The notes under the pieces were generated by a model that made no database searches, was not told the origin of the DNA, and worked only from the letters and a program-made list of their open reading frames with translations. 64,000 nucleotides of DNA from Flavimobilis rhizosphaerae (GTDB taxonomy: Bacteria > Actinomycetota > Actinomycetes > Actinomycetales > Cellulomonadaceae), in contig NZ_JACZDF010000005.1 of assembly GCF_014852685.1 (NCBI RefSeq), forward strand, positions 124,001 to 188,000, read 5' to 3'. Position numbers and translations under genes: made by a program. Below are positions 1-13,886 of the stretch, piece after piece (within the stretch, counting starts at the first letter, position 1; each line of letters opens with the position of its first letter).

Positions 1-81
1 TGCCATCGGTCCGGACCAGTGCACGAGCGCCGGGCGGGAGAGACCTCCGGTACTCAGTGCTACGTACCGGAGGAACGCTCG
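1..81 (+). promoter_or_regulatory. TerC gene leader: SD-sequestering hairpin, probable 3' half of a yybP-ykoY (manganese) riboswitch
   Basis: A perfect 10-bp inverted repeat (44-53 with 64-73, loop 54-63) buries the Shine-Dalgarno GGAGG at 69-73 of the TerC gene that starts at 82. Upstream lie GCCATC, a self-complementary GGTCCGGACC and GAGACCTCC. This order resembles the 3' half of the yybP-ykoY motif, where a conserved AGACCU closes the basal stem. TerC genes such as E. coli alx are known targets of that riboswitch. AGACCTCC could then pair either with an upstream GGAGG outside the window or with the SD, giving a translational switch. The 5' half is cut off by the window edge, so the class assignment is inference; the SD hairpin is seen directly. 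Confidence 0.6.
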
Positions 82-1188
82 GTGCTCGATATTCATCTGT
101 CCGTGTGGCTCATCTCAGCCGCCGTGGTCCTCGGCCTCGTCATCTTCGACTTCTACGCACACGTCCGGACGCCCCACGCGCCGACGTTCAAGGAATCGGC
201 GATCTGGTCGGCCGTCTACATCGCGCTCGCGATCATCTTCGGCATCGTCTTCCTGATCGTCGTCGGACCCGAGCACGGCGGCGAGTTCTTCGCGGGCTAC
301 ATCACGGAGAAGAGCCTCTCGGTCGACAACCTCTTCGTCTTCCTCCTCATCATGACGTCGTTCCGCGTGCCGCGGGAGAACCAGCAGAAGGTCCTCCTCG
401 TCGGGGTCGCGCTCGCTCTCGTCATGCGCACCGCCTTCATCCTCCTCGGTGCTGCAGCGCTCAACGCCTGGTCGTGGGTCTTCTACCTCTTCGGCGCGAT
501 CCTCCTGTGGACCGCCTGGAAGCAGGTCAAGCCCGAGACCGAGCACGAGGACAAGGTTCCCGGCGGCGCCGTCGTCGCGCTCTTCAAGAAGGTCGTGCCG
601 ACCGTTGACGAGTACAACAGCGACCGCCTCACCGTGAAGAAGAACGGCAAGCGCTTCCTCACGCCGATGTTCCTCGTGATGGTCGCGATCGGCTTTACCG
701 ACCTGCTCTTCGCGCTCGACTCGATCCCCGCGATCTACGGACTCACGCAAGAGCCTTACGTCGTCTTCATGGCGAACGCTCTTGCACTCCTCGGCCTGCG
801 CCAGCTCTACTTCCTCATCGGCGGGCTCCTCGACAGGCTCGTCTACCTCGCGCAGGGCCTAGGGGTCATCCTCGCGTTCATCGGGTTCAAGCTCATCTTC
901 CACGCGATGCACGTCAACGAGCTGTCGTTCATCAACGGCGGCAAGCACATCGAGTGGGCGCCCGAGATCGGCATCGCGACGTCGCTCACGGTCATCATCG
1001 GCACGCTGGCCGTCGTCACCGTCGCAAGCCTCTGGAAGACACGCCGGGACGCCGAGCGCGGCATCCTCGACTCCGACGGTCGGCCCGACCTTCCCGAGCC
1101 CGACCGCGCGGACGAGCCAGCGGTGGCCGCCGCAGACGCGGCCGTCGCCGAGAAGCCGGGTGGCAGCTCCCAGGCTCACGAGAGCTGA
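82..1188 (+). CDS. TerC family integral membrane protein (probable Mn2+ exporter)
   Basis: TerC/Alx-type membrane protein, 368 aa. Members of this family are implicated in manganese export and metal homeostasis. Several hydrophobic segments are visible (about residues 8-24, 42-62, 85-95, 105-124, 130-145, 196-215 and more toward the C-terminus). The family acidic residues are present in the motifs LSVDNLFVF (Asp82) and LFALDSIPAI (Asp213). The C-terminal 50 residues are a charged cytoplasmic tail rich in Asp, Glu and Ala. The GTG start at 82 is chosen because GGAGG sits at 69-73 with ideal spacing; a longer in-frame ATG at 19 has no such site and would run through the leader hairpin. A 20-bp terminator hairpin follows the stop codon. 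Regulation through the leader is likely translational. Confidence 0.9.
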   Translation: MLDIHLSVWLISAAVVLGLVIFDFYAHVRTPHAPTFKESAIWSAVYIALAIIFGIVFLIVVGPEHGGEFFAGYITEKSLSVDNLFVFLLIMTSFRVPRENQQKVLLVGVALALVMRTAFILLGAAALNAWSWVFYLFGAILLWTAWKQVKPETEHEDKVPGGAVVALFKKVVPTVDEYNSDRLTVKKNGKRFLTPMFLVMVAIGFTDLLFALDSIPAIYGLTQEPYVVFMANALALLGLRQLYFLIGGLLDRLVYLAQGLGVILAFIGFKLIFHAMHVNELSFINGGKHIEWAPEIGIATSLTVIIGTLAVVTVASLWKTRRDAERGILDSDGRPDLPEPDRADEPAVAAADAAVAEKPGGSSQAHES

Positions 1189-1201
1189 CATCGCGCAACC
1201 A

Positions 1202-1245
1202 GCACGACGGAGGGCGGTGGCAGCAGCCACCGCCCTCCGTCGTGC
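1202..1245. terminator. Bidirectional hairpin terminator
   Basis: Perfect 20-bp stem (1202-1221 with 1226-1245) and a 4-nt loop, between the convergent TerC and YciI-like genes. There is no U-tract on either side, as is usual for high-G+C actinobacterial terminators. Confidence 0.85.
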
Positions 1246-1284
1246 CCAGGGGCGGCGTCGGACCGCGTGCGTCCCGAGCGCAAC

Positions 1285-1569
1285 TCAGGCGAGTTCGGCC
1301 CACGGGCCGATGACAGGCTTCCACTCCGCGACGTCGACGGACCCGAGGACCCCGGCGCCACGGAACGGATCGCCCGCGAGCAGCGCATCGAGCGCCGAAC
1401 GGTCAGCGACCGAGAGCAGGAGGAGCGCCCGGCCGCCCTCAAGCGGCCCCGACGCGAGCAGCGTCCCCGCCTCGAGGCACGAGCGCAGGTATGCGCGATG
1501 CTCCGGTCGCACGGCGTCGAGCGTCGCGGTGTCCTGGGTGTAGGTGTACTGCACGGCATAGACGGTCAT
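1285..1569 (-). CDS. YciI-like / YCII-domain protein
   Basis: A 94-aa protein with the YCII (ferredoxin-like alpha/beta) fold. It has the family pattern of an N-terminal strand (MTVYAVQYTYTQD), an RPEHRAYL helix start, LEAGTLLASGPLEGG in the centre and DPFRGAGVLGSVDV toward the end. YCII proteins are small putative enzymes related to dehydrochlorinases; the substrate of this one cannot be told from sequence. The gene is monocistronic, convergent with the TerC gene and divergent from uvrA, with AGGGA shortly before the ATG. Its promoter must share the roughly 100 bp that also carry the LexA-type box of uvrA. Confidence 0.8.
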   Translation of the reverse strand: MTVYAVQYTYTQDTATLDAVRPEHRAYLRSCLEAGTLLASGPLEGGRALLLLSVADRSALDALLAGDPFRGAGVLGSVDVAEWKPVIGPWAELA

Positions 1570-1629
1570 GTCCCTATCGTGGCACTCGAGGGCGGTAGGC
1601 GCCGCGTGCGTCCGTACTACGACGTGACG

Positions 1630-1669
1630 TCGAACACGTGTGCGAAATGGGTGTGGACTGCACTACGAT
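1630..1669 (+). promoter_or_regulatory. uvrA promoter with LexA (SOS) box
   Basis: TCGAAC at 1630-1635 and GTGCGA at 1640-1645, separated by 4 nt, match the Gram-positive/actinobacterial LexA box TCGAAC-N4-GTTCGA with one mismatch. The right half-site overlaps a -35-like TGCGAA (1641-1646). After 17 nt comes the -10 hexamer TACGAT (1664-1669). The GTG start of uvrA begins 6 nt later, so transcripts are expected to be leaderless and LexA would occlude the -35 region. Confidence 0.75.
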
Positions 1670-1675
1670 GACCGG

Positions 1676-4687
<3,012 letters not shown>

Positions 4688-4693
4688 CCCGCC

Positions 4694-6676
4694 ATGGCCG
4701 ACCCCTCGAGCTACCGGCCGCGGCCGGGGGAGATCCCCACCGACCCGGGCGTCTATCGGTTCCGTGACGAGCACGGGCGTGTCATCTACGTCGGCAAGGC
4801 GAAGAACCTCCGACAGCGGCTCGCCAACTACTTCCAGCCGCTCGCGTCTCTCCACCCGCGCACGCAGCAGATGGTGACGACCGCGGCGAGCGTTCAGTGG
4901 ACCGTCGTGCGCACGGAGGTCGAGGCGCTCGCCCTCGAGTACTCGTGGATCAAGGAGTTCGACCCGCGGTTCAACGTCAAGTACCGCGACGACAAGTCCT
5001 ACCCCTACCTCGCGGTGACGCTCGGCGAGGCGATCCCGCGCGCGCAGGTGCTGCGCGGCGCCAAGCGACCAGGCACGCGGTACTTCGGCCCGTTCGGCCA
5101 CGCCTGGGCCATCCGCGAGACGCTCGACCTTCTCCTCCGGGTCTTCCCCGTGCGCACCTGCTCGGCGGGCGTCTACCGCCGGGCCGAGCAGACTGGGCGT
5201 CCCTGCCTCCTCGGCTACATCGATAAGTGCTCGGCGCCGTGCGTCGGCCGCATCAGCCAGGCCGACCACCACGCGCTCGCCGAGGATCTCTGCGCATTCA
5301 TGGCGGGCGACGCCGCTCGCTTCCTCGGCCCTCTGACGGCTCAGATGCGTGAGGCGTCGGCGGACCTCGAGTTCGAGCGCGCAGCGCGACTGCGTGACGA
5401 CATCGCTGCGCTCGAGAAGGTCGTCGAGCGCAACGCCGTCGTGCTCGACGACGGCACGGACGCTGACATCTTCGCGCTTGCCGGCGACGAGCTTGAGGCT
5501 GCCGTCCAGGTGTTCCACGTGCGCGGCGGTCGCATCCGCGGCCAACGGGGATGGGTCGTTGAGAAGGTCGAGGAGATCACCGACGCAGGGCTCGTCGCGC
5601 AACTCCTCGCGCAGGTCTACGGTGAGGCCGCCGAGTCCGACGACCGTGACGCACGGCGCGAGGGCGTGCCGCGGGAGGTGCTGGTCCCGTTCCTGCCGGA
5701 CGACGCCGACGGGCTCACCACGTGGCTCACGGGCATCCGGGGGTCGAAGGTTGAGATCAGGGTCCCGCAGCGCGGCACCAAGGCGACCCTCGCCGAGACG
5801 GTCCACAAGAACGCCGAGCATGCGCTCGCGCTCCACCGCACCCGGCGTACCGGCGACCTCACGACACGGTCGCAGGCGCTCCGGGAGATCCAGGACGCGC
5901 TCGAGCTCGACTCTGCGCCGCTGCGCATCGAGTGCTTCGACATCTCGACGACCCAGGGCACTCACCAGGTCGCGTCGATGGTCGTGTTCGAGGATGGTCT
6001 CGCGCGCAAGAGCGAGTACCGGACGTTCGCGATCAAGGGCCCCGACGGCGACGGCGTGCCCGATGACACGGCCGCGATGCACGAGGCCATCACCCGCCGG
6101 TTCCGTCGCTACCTCGCGGACCGCGCGAGCGCGGGCGAACCCGAGCTTGCGACGGGCGCGCTCGACGAGGACGACGCGCTGCCAGCCGAGGAGCGCAAGC
6201 GGTTCGCGTACCCGCCGAACCTCGTCGTCGTCGACGGGGGGCAGCCGCAGGTCGCCGCGGCGCGGCGTGCGCTCGACGAGCTCGGCGTCACCGATGTCGC
6301 GCTGTGCGGCCTCGCCAAGCGGCTCGAGGAAGTCTGGCTGCCGGATGACGACTACCCGGTCATCATGGAGCGCACCTCCGAGGGGCTCTACCTGCTGCAG
6401 CGCGTCCGTGACGAGGCTCACCGCTTCGCGATCACTGCCCATCGCAAGCGGCGTGGCCGCGCGATGACGTCGTCGGTCCTCGACGGCGTTCCCGGCGTCG
6501 GACCTGCTCGCGCGAAGAAGCTCCTCACGCACTTCGGTTCCGTCAAGCGGCTCCGCGCGGCAAGCGTCGAGGAAATTGCGACCGTCCCCGGAATGGGGCC
6601 GCAGACGGCGGCGGCCGTGGTCGCGGCGCTCGCATCTCCGGGCGCCACACCGGAGGGAAACGCTCCCACGTCGTGA
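4694..6676 (+). CDS. uvrC: Excinuclease ABC subunit C
   Basis: Dual-incision nuclease of nucleotide excision repair, 660 aa. The N-terminal GIY-YIG nuclease shows GVYRF (19-23) and VIYVG (30-34). A UVR segment with [17 protein letters not shown] lies near residue 225 and binds UvrB. The C-terminal RNase H-like half carries IECFDIS and VVVDGGQPQ with the acidic catalytic residues. Tandem helix-hairpin-helix motifs ([26 protein letters not shown]) close the protein. It lies 6 nt behind uvrA, so both belong to one SOS-controlled transcription unit. Length and domain order are normal for the family. Confidence 0.96.
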   Translation: MADPSSYRPRPGEIPTDPGVYRFRDEHGRVIYVGKAKNLRQRLANYFQPLASLHPRTQQMVTTAASVQWTVVRTEVEALALEYSWIKEFDPRFNVKYRDDKSYPYLAVTLGEAIPRAQVLRGAKRPGTRYFGPFGHAWAIRETLDLLLRVFPVRTCSAGVYRRAEQTGRPCLLGYIDKCSAPCVGRISQADHHALAEDLCAFMAGDAARFLGPLTAQMREASADLEFERAARLRDDIAALEKVVERNAVVLDDGTDADIFALAGDELEAAVQVFHVRGGRIRGQRGWVVEKVEEITDAGLVAQLLAQVYGEAAESDDRDARREGVPREVLVPFLPDDADGLTTWLTGIRGSKVEIRVPQRGTKATLAETVHKNAEHALALHRTRRTGDLTTRSQALREIQDALELDSAPLRIECFDISTTQGTHQVASMVVFEDGLARKSEYRTFAIKGPDGDGVPDDTAAMHEAITRRFRRYLADRASAGEPELATGALDEDDALPAEERKRFAYPPNLVVVDGGQPQVAAARRALDELGVTDVALCGLAKRLEEVWLPDDDYPVIMERTSEGLYLLQRVRDEAHRFAITAHRKRRGRAMTSSVLDGVPGVGPARAKKLLTHFGSVKRLRAASVEEIATVPGMGPQTAAAVVAALASPGATPEGNAPTS

Positions 6677-6710
6677 CGTCGTCGTGATCCGGGGCTGGCA
6701 TGCTGGAACC

Positions 6711-7673
6711 ATGAGCACCGACGGACAGCCCGCGCCCGCCGACCCCCACGCCCCGCACACGCTTCCTGACGGCATCCCTGCCCTCGAGGCGTCGGCCCAC
6801 GCGCCGCGGCTCGAGCAGACCCAGGTCGTCATCATCACGGGCATGTCGGGCGCCGGTCGGTCGCGTGCGGCCGCCGAGCTCGAGGACCTCGGGTGGTACG
6901 TCGTCGACAACCTTCCGCCCCAGATGCTGCTGCCGCTCATCGAGATGTCTGCCCACGCGGGTGACACGCTCTCGCGCTTCGCCGCCGTCGTCGACGTCCG
7001 CGGGCGGCAGTTCTTCGACGATCTCGAGTCGGTCCTCGCCCAGGTGAAGAAGCTTGACGTCGACTACCGCGTGATGTTCCTCGACGCGTCCGACGAGGTG
7101 CTCGTGCGGCGCTATGAGTCCGTGCGACGCCCGCACCCCGTCCAGGGCGACGGCCGGCTCACCGACGGGATCGCTCAGGAACGCGAGATGCTCAAGGCGC
7201 TGCGGACGTCCGCCGACATCGTCATCGACACGAGCGACCTCTCGGTGCACGACCTCGGGCGCGAGGTCCGCCAGTCCGTCCACGCTGGTCTCGACCACCA
7301 CCTGCGCGTCCACATCGTGTCGTTCGGGTTCAAGTACGGGCTCCCGCTCGACGCGGATCAGGTCGTCGACATGCGCTTCCTGCCCAACCCGTACTGGGTG
7401 ACCGAGCTGCGCGCGCTCAACGGGCGCGACGCGCCCGTTCGGGACTACGTTCTCGGCCAGCAACCCGCCCAGGTGTTTCTCGACCGCTACGTCGAGGCCC
7501 TCGAGCCGGTTCTCGAGGGCTACCTCGGGGAGGAGAAGACGTACGCGACGATCGCCGTCGGCTGCACGGGTGGCAAGCACAGGTCGGTCGCGGTGTCGGA
7601 GGAGCTGGGCCGCCGGCTGCGGCAGGCCGGGTACCGGGTGGTGGTGACTGCGCGTGACCTCGGCAAGGAGTAA
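6711..7673 (+). CDS. rapZ: RNase adapter protein RapZ / nucleotide-binding YvcJ family
   Basis: P-loop nucleotide-binding protein of the RapZ/YvcJ family, 320 aa. The Walker A is GMSGAGRS (44-51), with Arg where most P-loops have Lys, a form that is common in actinobacterial members. The family motifs WYVVDNLPP and VAVGCTGGKHRSV near the C-terminus are intact. In enterobacteria RapZ steers RNase E to the GlmZ sRNA; the actinobacterial role is not settled. The ATG at 6711 is chosen because a weak -10-like CATGCT ends 6 nt before it and the upstream extension is antisense-like low-complexity Arg-rich sequence inside uvrC. A conserved trio with yvcK and whiA follows. Confidence 0.92.
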   Translation: MSTDGQPAPADPHAPHTLPDGIPALEASAHAPRLEQTQVVIITGMSGAGRSRAAAELEDLGWYVVDNLPPQMLLPLIEMSAHAGDTLSRFAAVVDVRGRQFFDDLESVLAQVKKLDVDYRVMFLDASDEVLVRRYESVRRPHPVQGDGRLTDGIAQEREMLKALRTSADIVIDTSDLSVHDLGREVRQSVHAGLDHHLRVHIVSFGFKYGLPLDADQVVDMRFLPNPYWVTELRALNGRDAPVRDYVLGQQPAQVFLDRYVEALEPVLEGYLGEEKTYATIAVGCTGGKHRSVAVSEELGRRLRQAGYRVVVTARDLGKE

Positions 7674-7680
7674 CCCGGAC

Positions 7681-8655
7681 GTGCGGCCCGCGCGGACCCC
7701 TCACGGCCCGCGGATCGTCGCGCTCGGCGGCGGGCATGGGCTGTCCGCGAACCTCGGCGCTCTGCGCCTCATGTCGGAGCGGCTCACCGCGATCGTCACC
7801 GTCGCTGACGACGGCGGTTCCTCGGGCCGGCTGCGCGACGAGCTCGGGGTGCTGCCGCCGGGTGACCTGCGGATGGCGCTCGCCGCACTGTGCGAGGAGA
7901 ACGAGTGGGGCCGGACGTGGCGGGACGTGCTCCAGCACCGCTTCGTCTCTGACGGCGACCTGGACAGGCACGCCGTCGGTAACCTCCTCATCGCCGCCGT
8001 GTGGGACATCCTCGGGGACACCGTCGACGGGCTCGACTGGGTGGGCCGGCTCCTCGGCGCCCGCGGCCGGGTCCTGCCGATGGCCTCGGTGCCGTTGACG
8101 ATCGAGGCCGACGTCCGCGAGGAGGGAGGGGGCGTGGGGATCGTCACCGGGCAGTCGCACGTCGCCGTCGCCCCCGGTCGGATCGAGCAGGTGCGGCTCG
8201 TCCCGGCAGACCCTCCGGCGTGCCCGGACTCGGTCGCTGCGGTCGAGGAGGCGGACTGGGTCGTTCTCGGCCCGGGATCGTGGTTCACCTCTGTCATGCC
8301 GCACCTTCTCGTCCCGGAGCTTGCCATGGCGCTCCACACGACCCGTGCGCGCCGGTGCGTGACGCTCAACCTGGCGGCCGAGGCAGGGGAGACCGAGGGG
8401 CTCACCGCGACGGACCACCTCACGGTGCTCCACCAGCACGCGCCGCAGCTGCGCGTCGATGTCGTCCTCGCCGACCCGTCGTCGGTCGAGGACGTCGAAC
8501 AGCTCACGCGGGTCGCGGGTGCCATGGGGGCACGCACCGTCATGCGTCAGGTGCGGGTCGGCGACGGCAGCCCGCGGCATGACACGCTGCGGCTCGCGGC
8601 GGCGTACCGCGACGTGTTCGACGACGTGCTCGGGGATGTGCCAGCCCGGGGCTGA
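7681..8655 (+). CDS. yvcK: YvcK/CofD-like gluconeogenesis factor
   Basis: Member of the YvcK family (CofD-like fold, binds UDP-sugars), 324 aa. In Bacillus and mycobacteria it is needed for growth on gluconeogenic carbon sources and for cell-wall homeostasis. The glycine-rich nucleotide loop GGGHGL is at residues 16-21. Other family motifs seen are [29 protein letters not shown] and [16 protein letters not shown]. The GTG at 7681 is favoured because AAGGAG (7665-7670) lies 10 nt upstream, overlapping the rapZ stop region. An in-frame GTG at 7654 inside rapZ is the alternative. It sits between rapZ and whiA as in most Gram-positives. Confidence 0.92.
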   Translation: MRPARTPHGPRIVALGGGHGLSANLGALRLMSERLTAIVTVADDGGSSGRLRDELGVLPPGDLRMALAALCEENEWGRTWRDVLQHRFVSDGDLDRHAVGNLLIAAVWDILGDTVDGLDWVGRLLGARGRVLPMASVPLTIEADVREEGGGVGIVTGQSHVAVAPGRIEQVRLVPADPPACPDSVAAVEEADWVVLGPGSWFTSVMPHLLVPELAMALHTTRARRCVTLNLAAEAGETEGLTATDHLTVLHQHAPQLRVDVVLADPSSVEDVEQLTRVAGAMGARTVMRQVRVGDGSPRHDTLRLAAAYRDVFDDVLGDVPARG

Positions 8656-8725
8656 CTCCGCCCCCGTGCCCGGGCCGTCCCGGTCGCGGGCTGGGCATCG
8701 CCCGGCAGATGGCAGGATGGTCCGC

Positions 8726-9706
8726 ATGGCACTGACCGCACAGGTGAAGGACGAGCTCGCGCGGCTCCGGGTCGACAGGACGAGCTGCCGCAAGGCTGAG
8801 GTCTCGTCGCTGCTGAGGTTTGCGGGAGGGCTGCACATTGTCTCGGGGCGCATCGTCGTCGAGGCCGAGATCGACACGGGGGTCGTCGCGAGGCGGCTCA
8901 AGACGTCGATCGCCGAGGTGTACGGCCACCAGAGCGAGGTCGTCGTCATCGCCCCCGGCGGGTTGCGTCGCAGCCAGCGTTACGTCGTCCGCGTCGTGCG
9001 CGAGGGGGAGTCGCTCGCGCGGCAGACGGGCCTCCTCGATAACCGGGGCCGGCCGGTGCGTGGCCTTCCGCCCCAGGTCGTCGCCGGCGGCACCGAGGAG
9101 TCCGCGGCCGCGTGGCGCGGCGCGTTCCTTGCCCACGGCTCCCTCACCGAGCCGGGACGCTCGTCGTCCCTCGAGATCACCTGCCCGGGTCCCGAGGCGG
9201 CGCTCGCACTCGTCGGAGCAGCCCGACGCCTCGGCGTCCAGTCGAAGGCGCGCGAGGTGCGCGGGGTCGATCGCGTCGTCGTGCGTGACGGCGAGGCGAT
9301 CTCGCAGATGCTCGTGCAGATGGGGGCGCCCGAGGTGGCGACGGTCTGGGACGAGCGCCGTGCGCGGCGCGAGGTCCGGGGGACCGCGAACCGGCTCGCG
9401 AACTTCGACGACGCGAACCTCAGGAGGTCCGCACGCGCTGCCGTCGCTGCCGGGGCTCGCGTCGAGCGGGCGTTCGAGATTCTCGGTGAGGACCTTCCGG
9501 AGCACCTGCGCGAGGCAGGGGAGCTGCGGCTCGCGCACAAGCAGGCGTCGCTCGAGGAGCTCGGCCAGCTCGCCGATCCGCCTCTCACGAAGGATGCGGT
9601 CGCCGGGCGGATCCGACGGTTGCTTGCGACGGCCGACAAGCGCGCCCAGGACCTGGGCATCCCGGACACGGAGGCAGGACTTGCCCCCGAGCTGCTCGAT
9701 CCGTGA
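8726..9706 (+). CDS. whiA: Sporulation/cell-division transcription regulator WhiA
   Basis: WhiA homologue, 326 aa, with an N-terminal LAGLIDADG-like homing-endonuclease fold ([23 protein letters not shown]) and a C-terminal helix-turn-helix domain ([25 protein letters not shown] region). In Streptomyces it works with WhiB in the switch to sporulation septation; in non-sporulating actinobacteria and Firmicutes it affects cell division. The ATG at 8726 is chosen because [14 protein letters not shown] is the typical family N-terminus and a -10-like CAGGAT lies 7 nt upstream, suggesting a separate leaderless transcript. An ATG three codons upstream (8717) is possible. Confidence 0.95.
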   Translation: MALTAQVKDELARLRVDRTSCRKAEVSSLLRFAGGLHIVSGRIVVEAEIDTGVVARRLKTSIAEVYGHQSEVVVIAPGGLRRSQRYVVRVVREGESLARQTGLLDNRGRPVRGLPPQVVAGGTEESAAAWRGAFLAHGSLTEPGRSSSLEITCPGPEAALALVGAARRLGVQSKAREVRGVDRVVVRDGEAISQMLVQMGAPEVATVWDERRARREVRGTANRLANFDDANLRRSARAAVAAGARVERAFEILGEDLPEHLREAGELRLAHKQASLEELGQLADPPLTKDAVAGRIRRLLATADKRAQDLGIPDTEAGLAPELLDP

Positions 9707-9780
9707 GAAGTCGCGCGTCCGCTCGGACGTTTGTCCCATCGCTTGACCGCCGGACGGTATAGGCTTGTGTCGTTCGGTGA

Positions 9781-10908
<1,128 letters not shown>

Positions 10909-10937
10909 CGTTCGCTGCGCACGCACGATGAGCGCCT

Positions 10938-10983
10938 GACGTCCGCGTGCGCGCCCCGGCACCGGGGCGCGCACGCGGACGTC
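10938..10983 (+). terminator. Hairpin terminator after gap
   Basis: A 22-bp stem formed by 10938-10959 and 10962-10983, with its centre opening to a small loop, 30 nt after the gap stop. No U-run. It uncouples gap from pgk. Confidence 0.75.
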
Positions 10984-11044
10984 TCTCGTTGCGGCACCGT
11001 GCATGCCTGACCCCCTCCCCTCCAGCACGAATCAGGAGCACCTG

Positions 11045-12244
11045 GTGAAGACCATCGCTGACCTCGGCGACCTGCGCGGCAAGCGCGTCCTCGTCCGTTC
11101 CGACTTCAATGTGCCGCTCGACGGCACGACCATCACCGACGACGGCCGCATCCGTGCCGCGCTGCCGACGCTCAAGCGCCTCGTCGACGCGGGCGCGAAG
11201 GTCGTCGTCACCGCGCACCTCGGTCGCCCCAAGGGCGCACCCGAGGACAAGTACTCGCTCGCGCCCGTCGCGGCCCGCCTCGGCGAGCTGCTCGGCGCCA
11301 AGGTCACCCTCGCGGCCGACACCGTCGGCGAGGGCGCGAAGGCCGCTGTCGCCGCGCTCGGCGAGGGCGAGGTCGTCCTTCTCGAGAACATCCGCTTCGA
11401 CGCCCGCGAGACCTCGAAGGTCGACGAGGAGCGCCAGTCGCTCGCCGCCGACCTCGCGGAGCTTGCGGACGCGTACGTGTCCGACGGCTTCGGCGTCGTC
11501 CACCGCAAGCAGGCGTCCGTCTACGACATCGCGAAGGTGCTGCCGGCCGCCGTCGGCGAGCTCGTCCTCAAGGAGGTCGACTCCCTCAAGAAGGCGACCG
11601 AGGACCCGGCCCGCCCGTACGCGGTCGTCCTCGGCGGTTCGAAGGTCTCCGACAAGCTCGGTGTCATCGCGAACCTCCTCGAGAAGGCCGACCGCCTGCT
11701 CATCGGTGGCGGCATGGTCTTCACGTTCCTCGCGGCCCAGGGCCACGCGGTCGGCAAGTCGCTCCTCGAGACGGACCAGATCGACACCGTCAAGGGCTAC
11801 CTCGCGACGGCTGCTGAGCGTGGCGTCGAGATCGTCCTCCCGGTCGACATCGTCGCGGCCGACGGCTTCGCCGCCGACGCGCCGCACGACGTGGTCGCGG
11901 TCGACGCGATCCCCGCCGAGCGCATGGGCCTCGACATCGGCCCCGAGTCGCAGAAGCTCTTCGCGGCGAAGCTCGCCGACGCGAAGACGATCGTCTGGAA
12001 CGGCCCGATGGGCGTCTTCGAGTTCGACGCGTTCGCGGGCGGCACTCGTGCCGTCGCCCAGGCGATGGTCGATGCGACCGCCGACGGCGCGTTCTCGATC
12101 GTCGGCGGCGGCGACTCCGCCGCGGCCGTCCGAATCCTCGGCTTCGACGAGGCCGGCTTCTCCCACATCTCGACCGGTGGCGGCGCGAGCCTCGAGTTCC
12201 TCGAGGGCAAGTCGCTCCCCGGCATCGCCGTCCTCGACGCCTGA
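11045..12244 (+). CDS. pgk: Phosphoglycerate kinase
   Basis: ATP-forming step of lower glycolysis, 399 aa. Family motifs visible are [11 protein letters not shown] at the N-terminus (substrate arginine and aspartate), [36 protein letters not shown] and the C-terminal GGGDSAAAV nucleotide loop. The GTG start at 11045 has AGGAG at 11034-11038. A longer in-frame ATG at 11003 has no ribosome site and adds 14 unconserved residues. tpiA follows after 18 nt in the same transcript. The neighbourhood is the standard gap-pgk-tpiA-secG arrangement. Confidence 0.97.
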   Translation: MKTIADLGDLRGKRVLVRSDFNVPLDGTTITDDGRIRAALPTLKRLVDAGAKVVVTAHLGRPKGAPEDKYSLAPVAARLGELLGAKVTLAADTVGEGAKAAVAALGEGEVVLLENIRFDARETSKVDEERQSLAADLAELADAYVSDGFGVVHRKQASVYDIAKVLPAAVGELVLKEVDSLKKATEDPARPYAVVLGGSKVSDKLGVIANLLEKADRLLIGGGMVFTFLAAQGHAVGKSLLETDQIDTVKGYLATAAERGVEIVLPVDIVAADGFAADAPHDVVAVDAIPAERMGLDIGPESQKLFAAKLADAKTIVWNGPMGVFEFDAFAGGTRAVAQAMVDATADGAFSIVGGGDSAAAVRILGFDEAGFSHISTGGGASLEFLEGKSLPGIAVLDA

Positions 12245-12262
12245 ATCCCTAGGAGACCCTTC

Positions 12263-13045
12263 GTGGCAACGCGTACCCCGCTCATCGCGGGCAACTGGAA
12301 GATGAACAAGGACCACCTCGAGGCTATCGACCTGGTCCAGAAGCTCGACTGGCACCTCAAGGACGGCAAGCACGACTTCGCCACCGCCGAGGTCACCGTG
12401 CTCGTCCCGTTCACGGACCTGCGCTCGGTGCAGACCTTCGTCGACGCCGAGAAGTCCGGCCTGTCGTACGGCGCGCAGGACGTCTCCGCGCACGTCTCGG
12501 GCGCCTACACGGGGGAGATCTCGCCCGTGTTCCTCGCGCGTCTCGGTGTCACGTACGTCGCGATCGGCCACTCCGAGCGTCGCCAGTACCACGGCGAGGA
12601 CGACGCGCTCGTCAACGCCAAGACGAAGAACGCGCTCGCGCACGGCCTCGTGCCGATCGTCTGCGTCGGCGAGGGCCTCGACGTCCGCAAGGCCGGCGAG
12701 CAGGTCTCGTACACGCTCGCGCAGGTCGACGGCGCGTTCGAGGGCCTCTCGGCCGAGGACGCGGCCAAGGTCGTCGTCGCGTACGAGCCCGTGTGGGCCA
12801 TCGGCACGGGCGAGGTCGCGACCCCGTCCGACGCTCAGGAGGTCAACGGCGCGATCCGTGCCCGCCTCGCCGAGCTCTACTCGGCCGAGGTCGCGGACGC
12901 GGTCCGTGTTCTCTACGGCGGCTCGGTGAAGTCGAGCTCGATCGTCGAGCTCATGGCTGAGAAGGACGTCGACGGCGCGCTCGTCGGCGGAGCCTCGCTC
13001 GACCCTGAGGAGTTCGCGAAGATCGCGCGCTTCCAGCAGGCCTGA
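12263..13045 (+). CDS. tpiA: Triosephosphate isomerase
   Basis: Interconverts dihydroxyacetone phosphate and glyceraldehyde-3-phosphate, 260 aa, TIM barrel. The motifs AGNWKMNK (catalytic Lys), GHSERR (His103) and [11 protein letters not shown] (Glu175, followed by the flexible loop) are all intact. The phosphate-binding YGGSVK and ALVGGASLD are present. GTG start with AGGAG at 12251-12255. It is cotranscribed with pgk and ended by the hairpin at 13050-13103. Confidence 0.97.
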   Translation: MATRTPLIAGNWKMNKDHLEAIDLVQKLDWHLKDGKHDFATAEVTVLVPFTDLRSVQTFVDAEKSGLSYGAQDVSAHVSGAYTGEISPVFLARLGVTYVAIGHSERRQYHGEDDALVNAKTKNALAHGLVPIVCVGEGLDVRKAGEQVSYTLAQVDGAFEGLSAEDAAKVVVAYEPVWAIGTGEVATPSDAQEVNGAIRARLAELYSAEVADAVRVLYGGSVKSSSIVELMAEKDVDGALVGGASLDPEEFAKIARFQQA

Positions 13046-13049
13046 CGGT

Positions 13050-13103
13050 CTCCCGGGGAGGCCAATGTCCCGCCTGTCGGCGGGGCGTTGGCCTCCCCGG
13101 GAC
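13050..13103. terminator. Hairpin terminator between tpiA and secG
   Basis: Outer stem 13051-13065 with 13088-13102 (15 bp) and an inner CCCGCC/GGCGGG stem, immediately after the tpiA stop. secG has its own -10-like TACTCT at 13113-13118. Confidence 0.8.
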
Positions 13104-13175
13104 CCGCTGGCCTACTCTTGTCCCCGGTGGCACACGCCACCGCACCACGCTTCGACGAACAGGACCCTTCCGCTC

Positions 13176-13415
13176 GTGGACACTCTCAAGATCATCCTCC
13201 AGGTCGTCCTGGTCATCACGAGCCTCGCGAACGTCATGCTCGTCCTCATGCACAAGGGCAAGGGCGGCGGCCTCTCCGACATGTTCGGAGGCGGCATGAG
13301 CGCGACGGTCGGCAGCTCCGGCGTCGCCGAGCGCAACCTCAACCGCATCACGGTCGGCTTCGTCCTCGTCTGGGTCCTGACGATCGTCGCTCTCGGCCTT
13401 CTGGCCACGATCTGA
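13176..13415 (+). CDS. secG: Preprotein translocase subunit SecG
   Basis: Small accessory subunit of the SecYEG channel, 79 aa, with two transmembrane segments (about residues 4-22 and 53-75). Between them is the Gly-rich cytosolic loop GKGGGLSDMFGGGMSATVGSSG, which identifies the family. The GTG at 13176 gives the typical N-terminus VDTLKIILQVVLV; AGGA at 13161-13164 is a weak ribosome site. The promoter (TACTCT, 13113-13118) lies behind the tpiA terminator. secG after tpiA is a widely conserved order in actinobacteria and Firmicutes. Confidence 0.95.
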   Translation: MDTLKIILQVVLVITSLANVMLVLMHKGKGGGLSDMFGGGMSATVGSSGVAERNLNRITVGFVLVWVLTIVALGLLATI

Positions 13416-13469
13416 GCCGGGCCGCCGGTTCGGGCGGCCAGCAGTACCACGACGACAGGGGAGTCACAC

Positions 13470-13817
13470 GTGGCAGGTGGAAACGCGATTCGCGGTTCGC
13501 GCGTCGGCGCTGGACCGATGGGCGAGGCCGAGCGAGGGGATCTCGCCGAGCGGCATTCCGTCGTGTACTGGTGCGCCAACGGCCACCAGACGCGCGCGAC
13601 CTTTGCGATCGGGCCGTCGACCGAGATCCCCGAGCAGTGGGACTGCACGCGGTGCGGCTACCCTGCGGGTCTCGACGCTGACGCGCCACCGTCGCCCGTG
13701 CGTAACGAGCCTTACAAGACGCATCTTGCGTACGTCAAGGAGCGCCGGTCCGACGAGGACGGCAGCGCACTGCTCGACGAGGCGCTCGCCGCGCTCCGTG
13801 CACGCCGCGGCGGCTGA
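13470..13817 (+). CDS. rbpA: RNA polymerase-binding protein RbpA
   Basis: Actinobacterial transcription activator that binds RNA polymerase with the principal sigma factor and stabilises the open complex, 115 aa. Family marks are an N-terminal AIRGSRVGAGPMGEAERG, the four-residue metal site visible as YWCANGH and WDCTRCGYPAG, and the C-terminal sigma-interaction helix KTHLAYVKERRSDEDGSALLDEALAALRARR. The GTG start has GGGGAG 7-12 nt upstream. Downstream is a bidirectional terminator shared with pgl. The presence of rbpA confirms the phylum. Confidence 0.96.
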   Translation: MAGGNAIRGSRVGAGPMGEAERGDLAERHSVVYWCANGHQTRATFAIGPSTEIPEQWDCTRCGYPAGLDADAPPSPVRNEPYKTHLAYVKERRSDEDGSALLDEALAALRARRGG

Positions 13818-13886
13818 GCGACCAGCAGCCCAGCCCCGACGCGTGCGCTCAGGGGATCCCGTGCGTGCGCGACGAGACACGGCATG

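Noticed and set aside
115-750. Long antisense ORFs opposite most genes (for example 211 codons against the TerC gene)
   Set aside because: They are Arg/Glu/Asp-rich mirror frames typical of 70% G+C DNA and have no ribosome site or family likeness.
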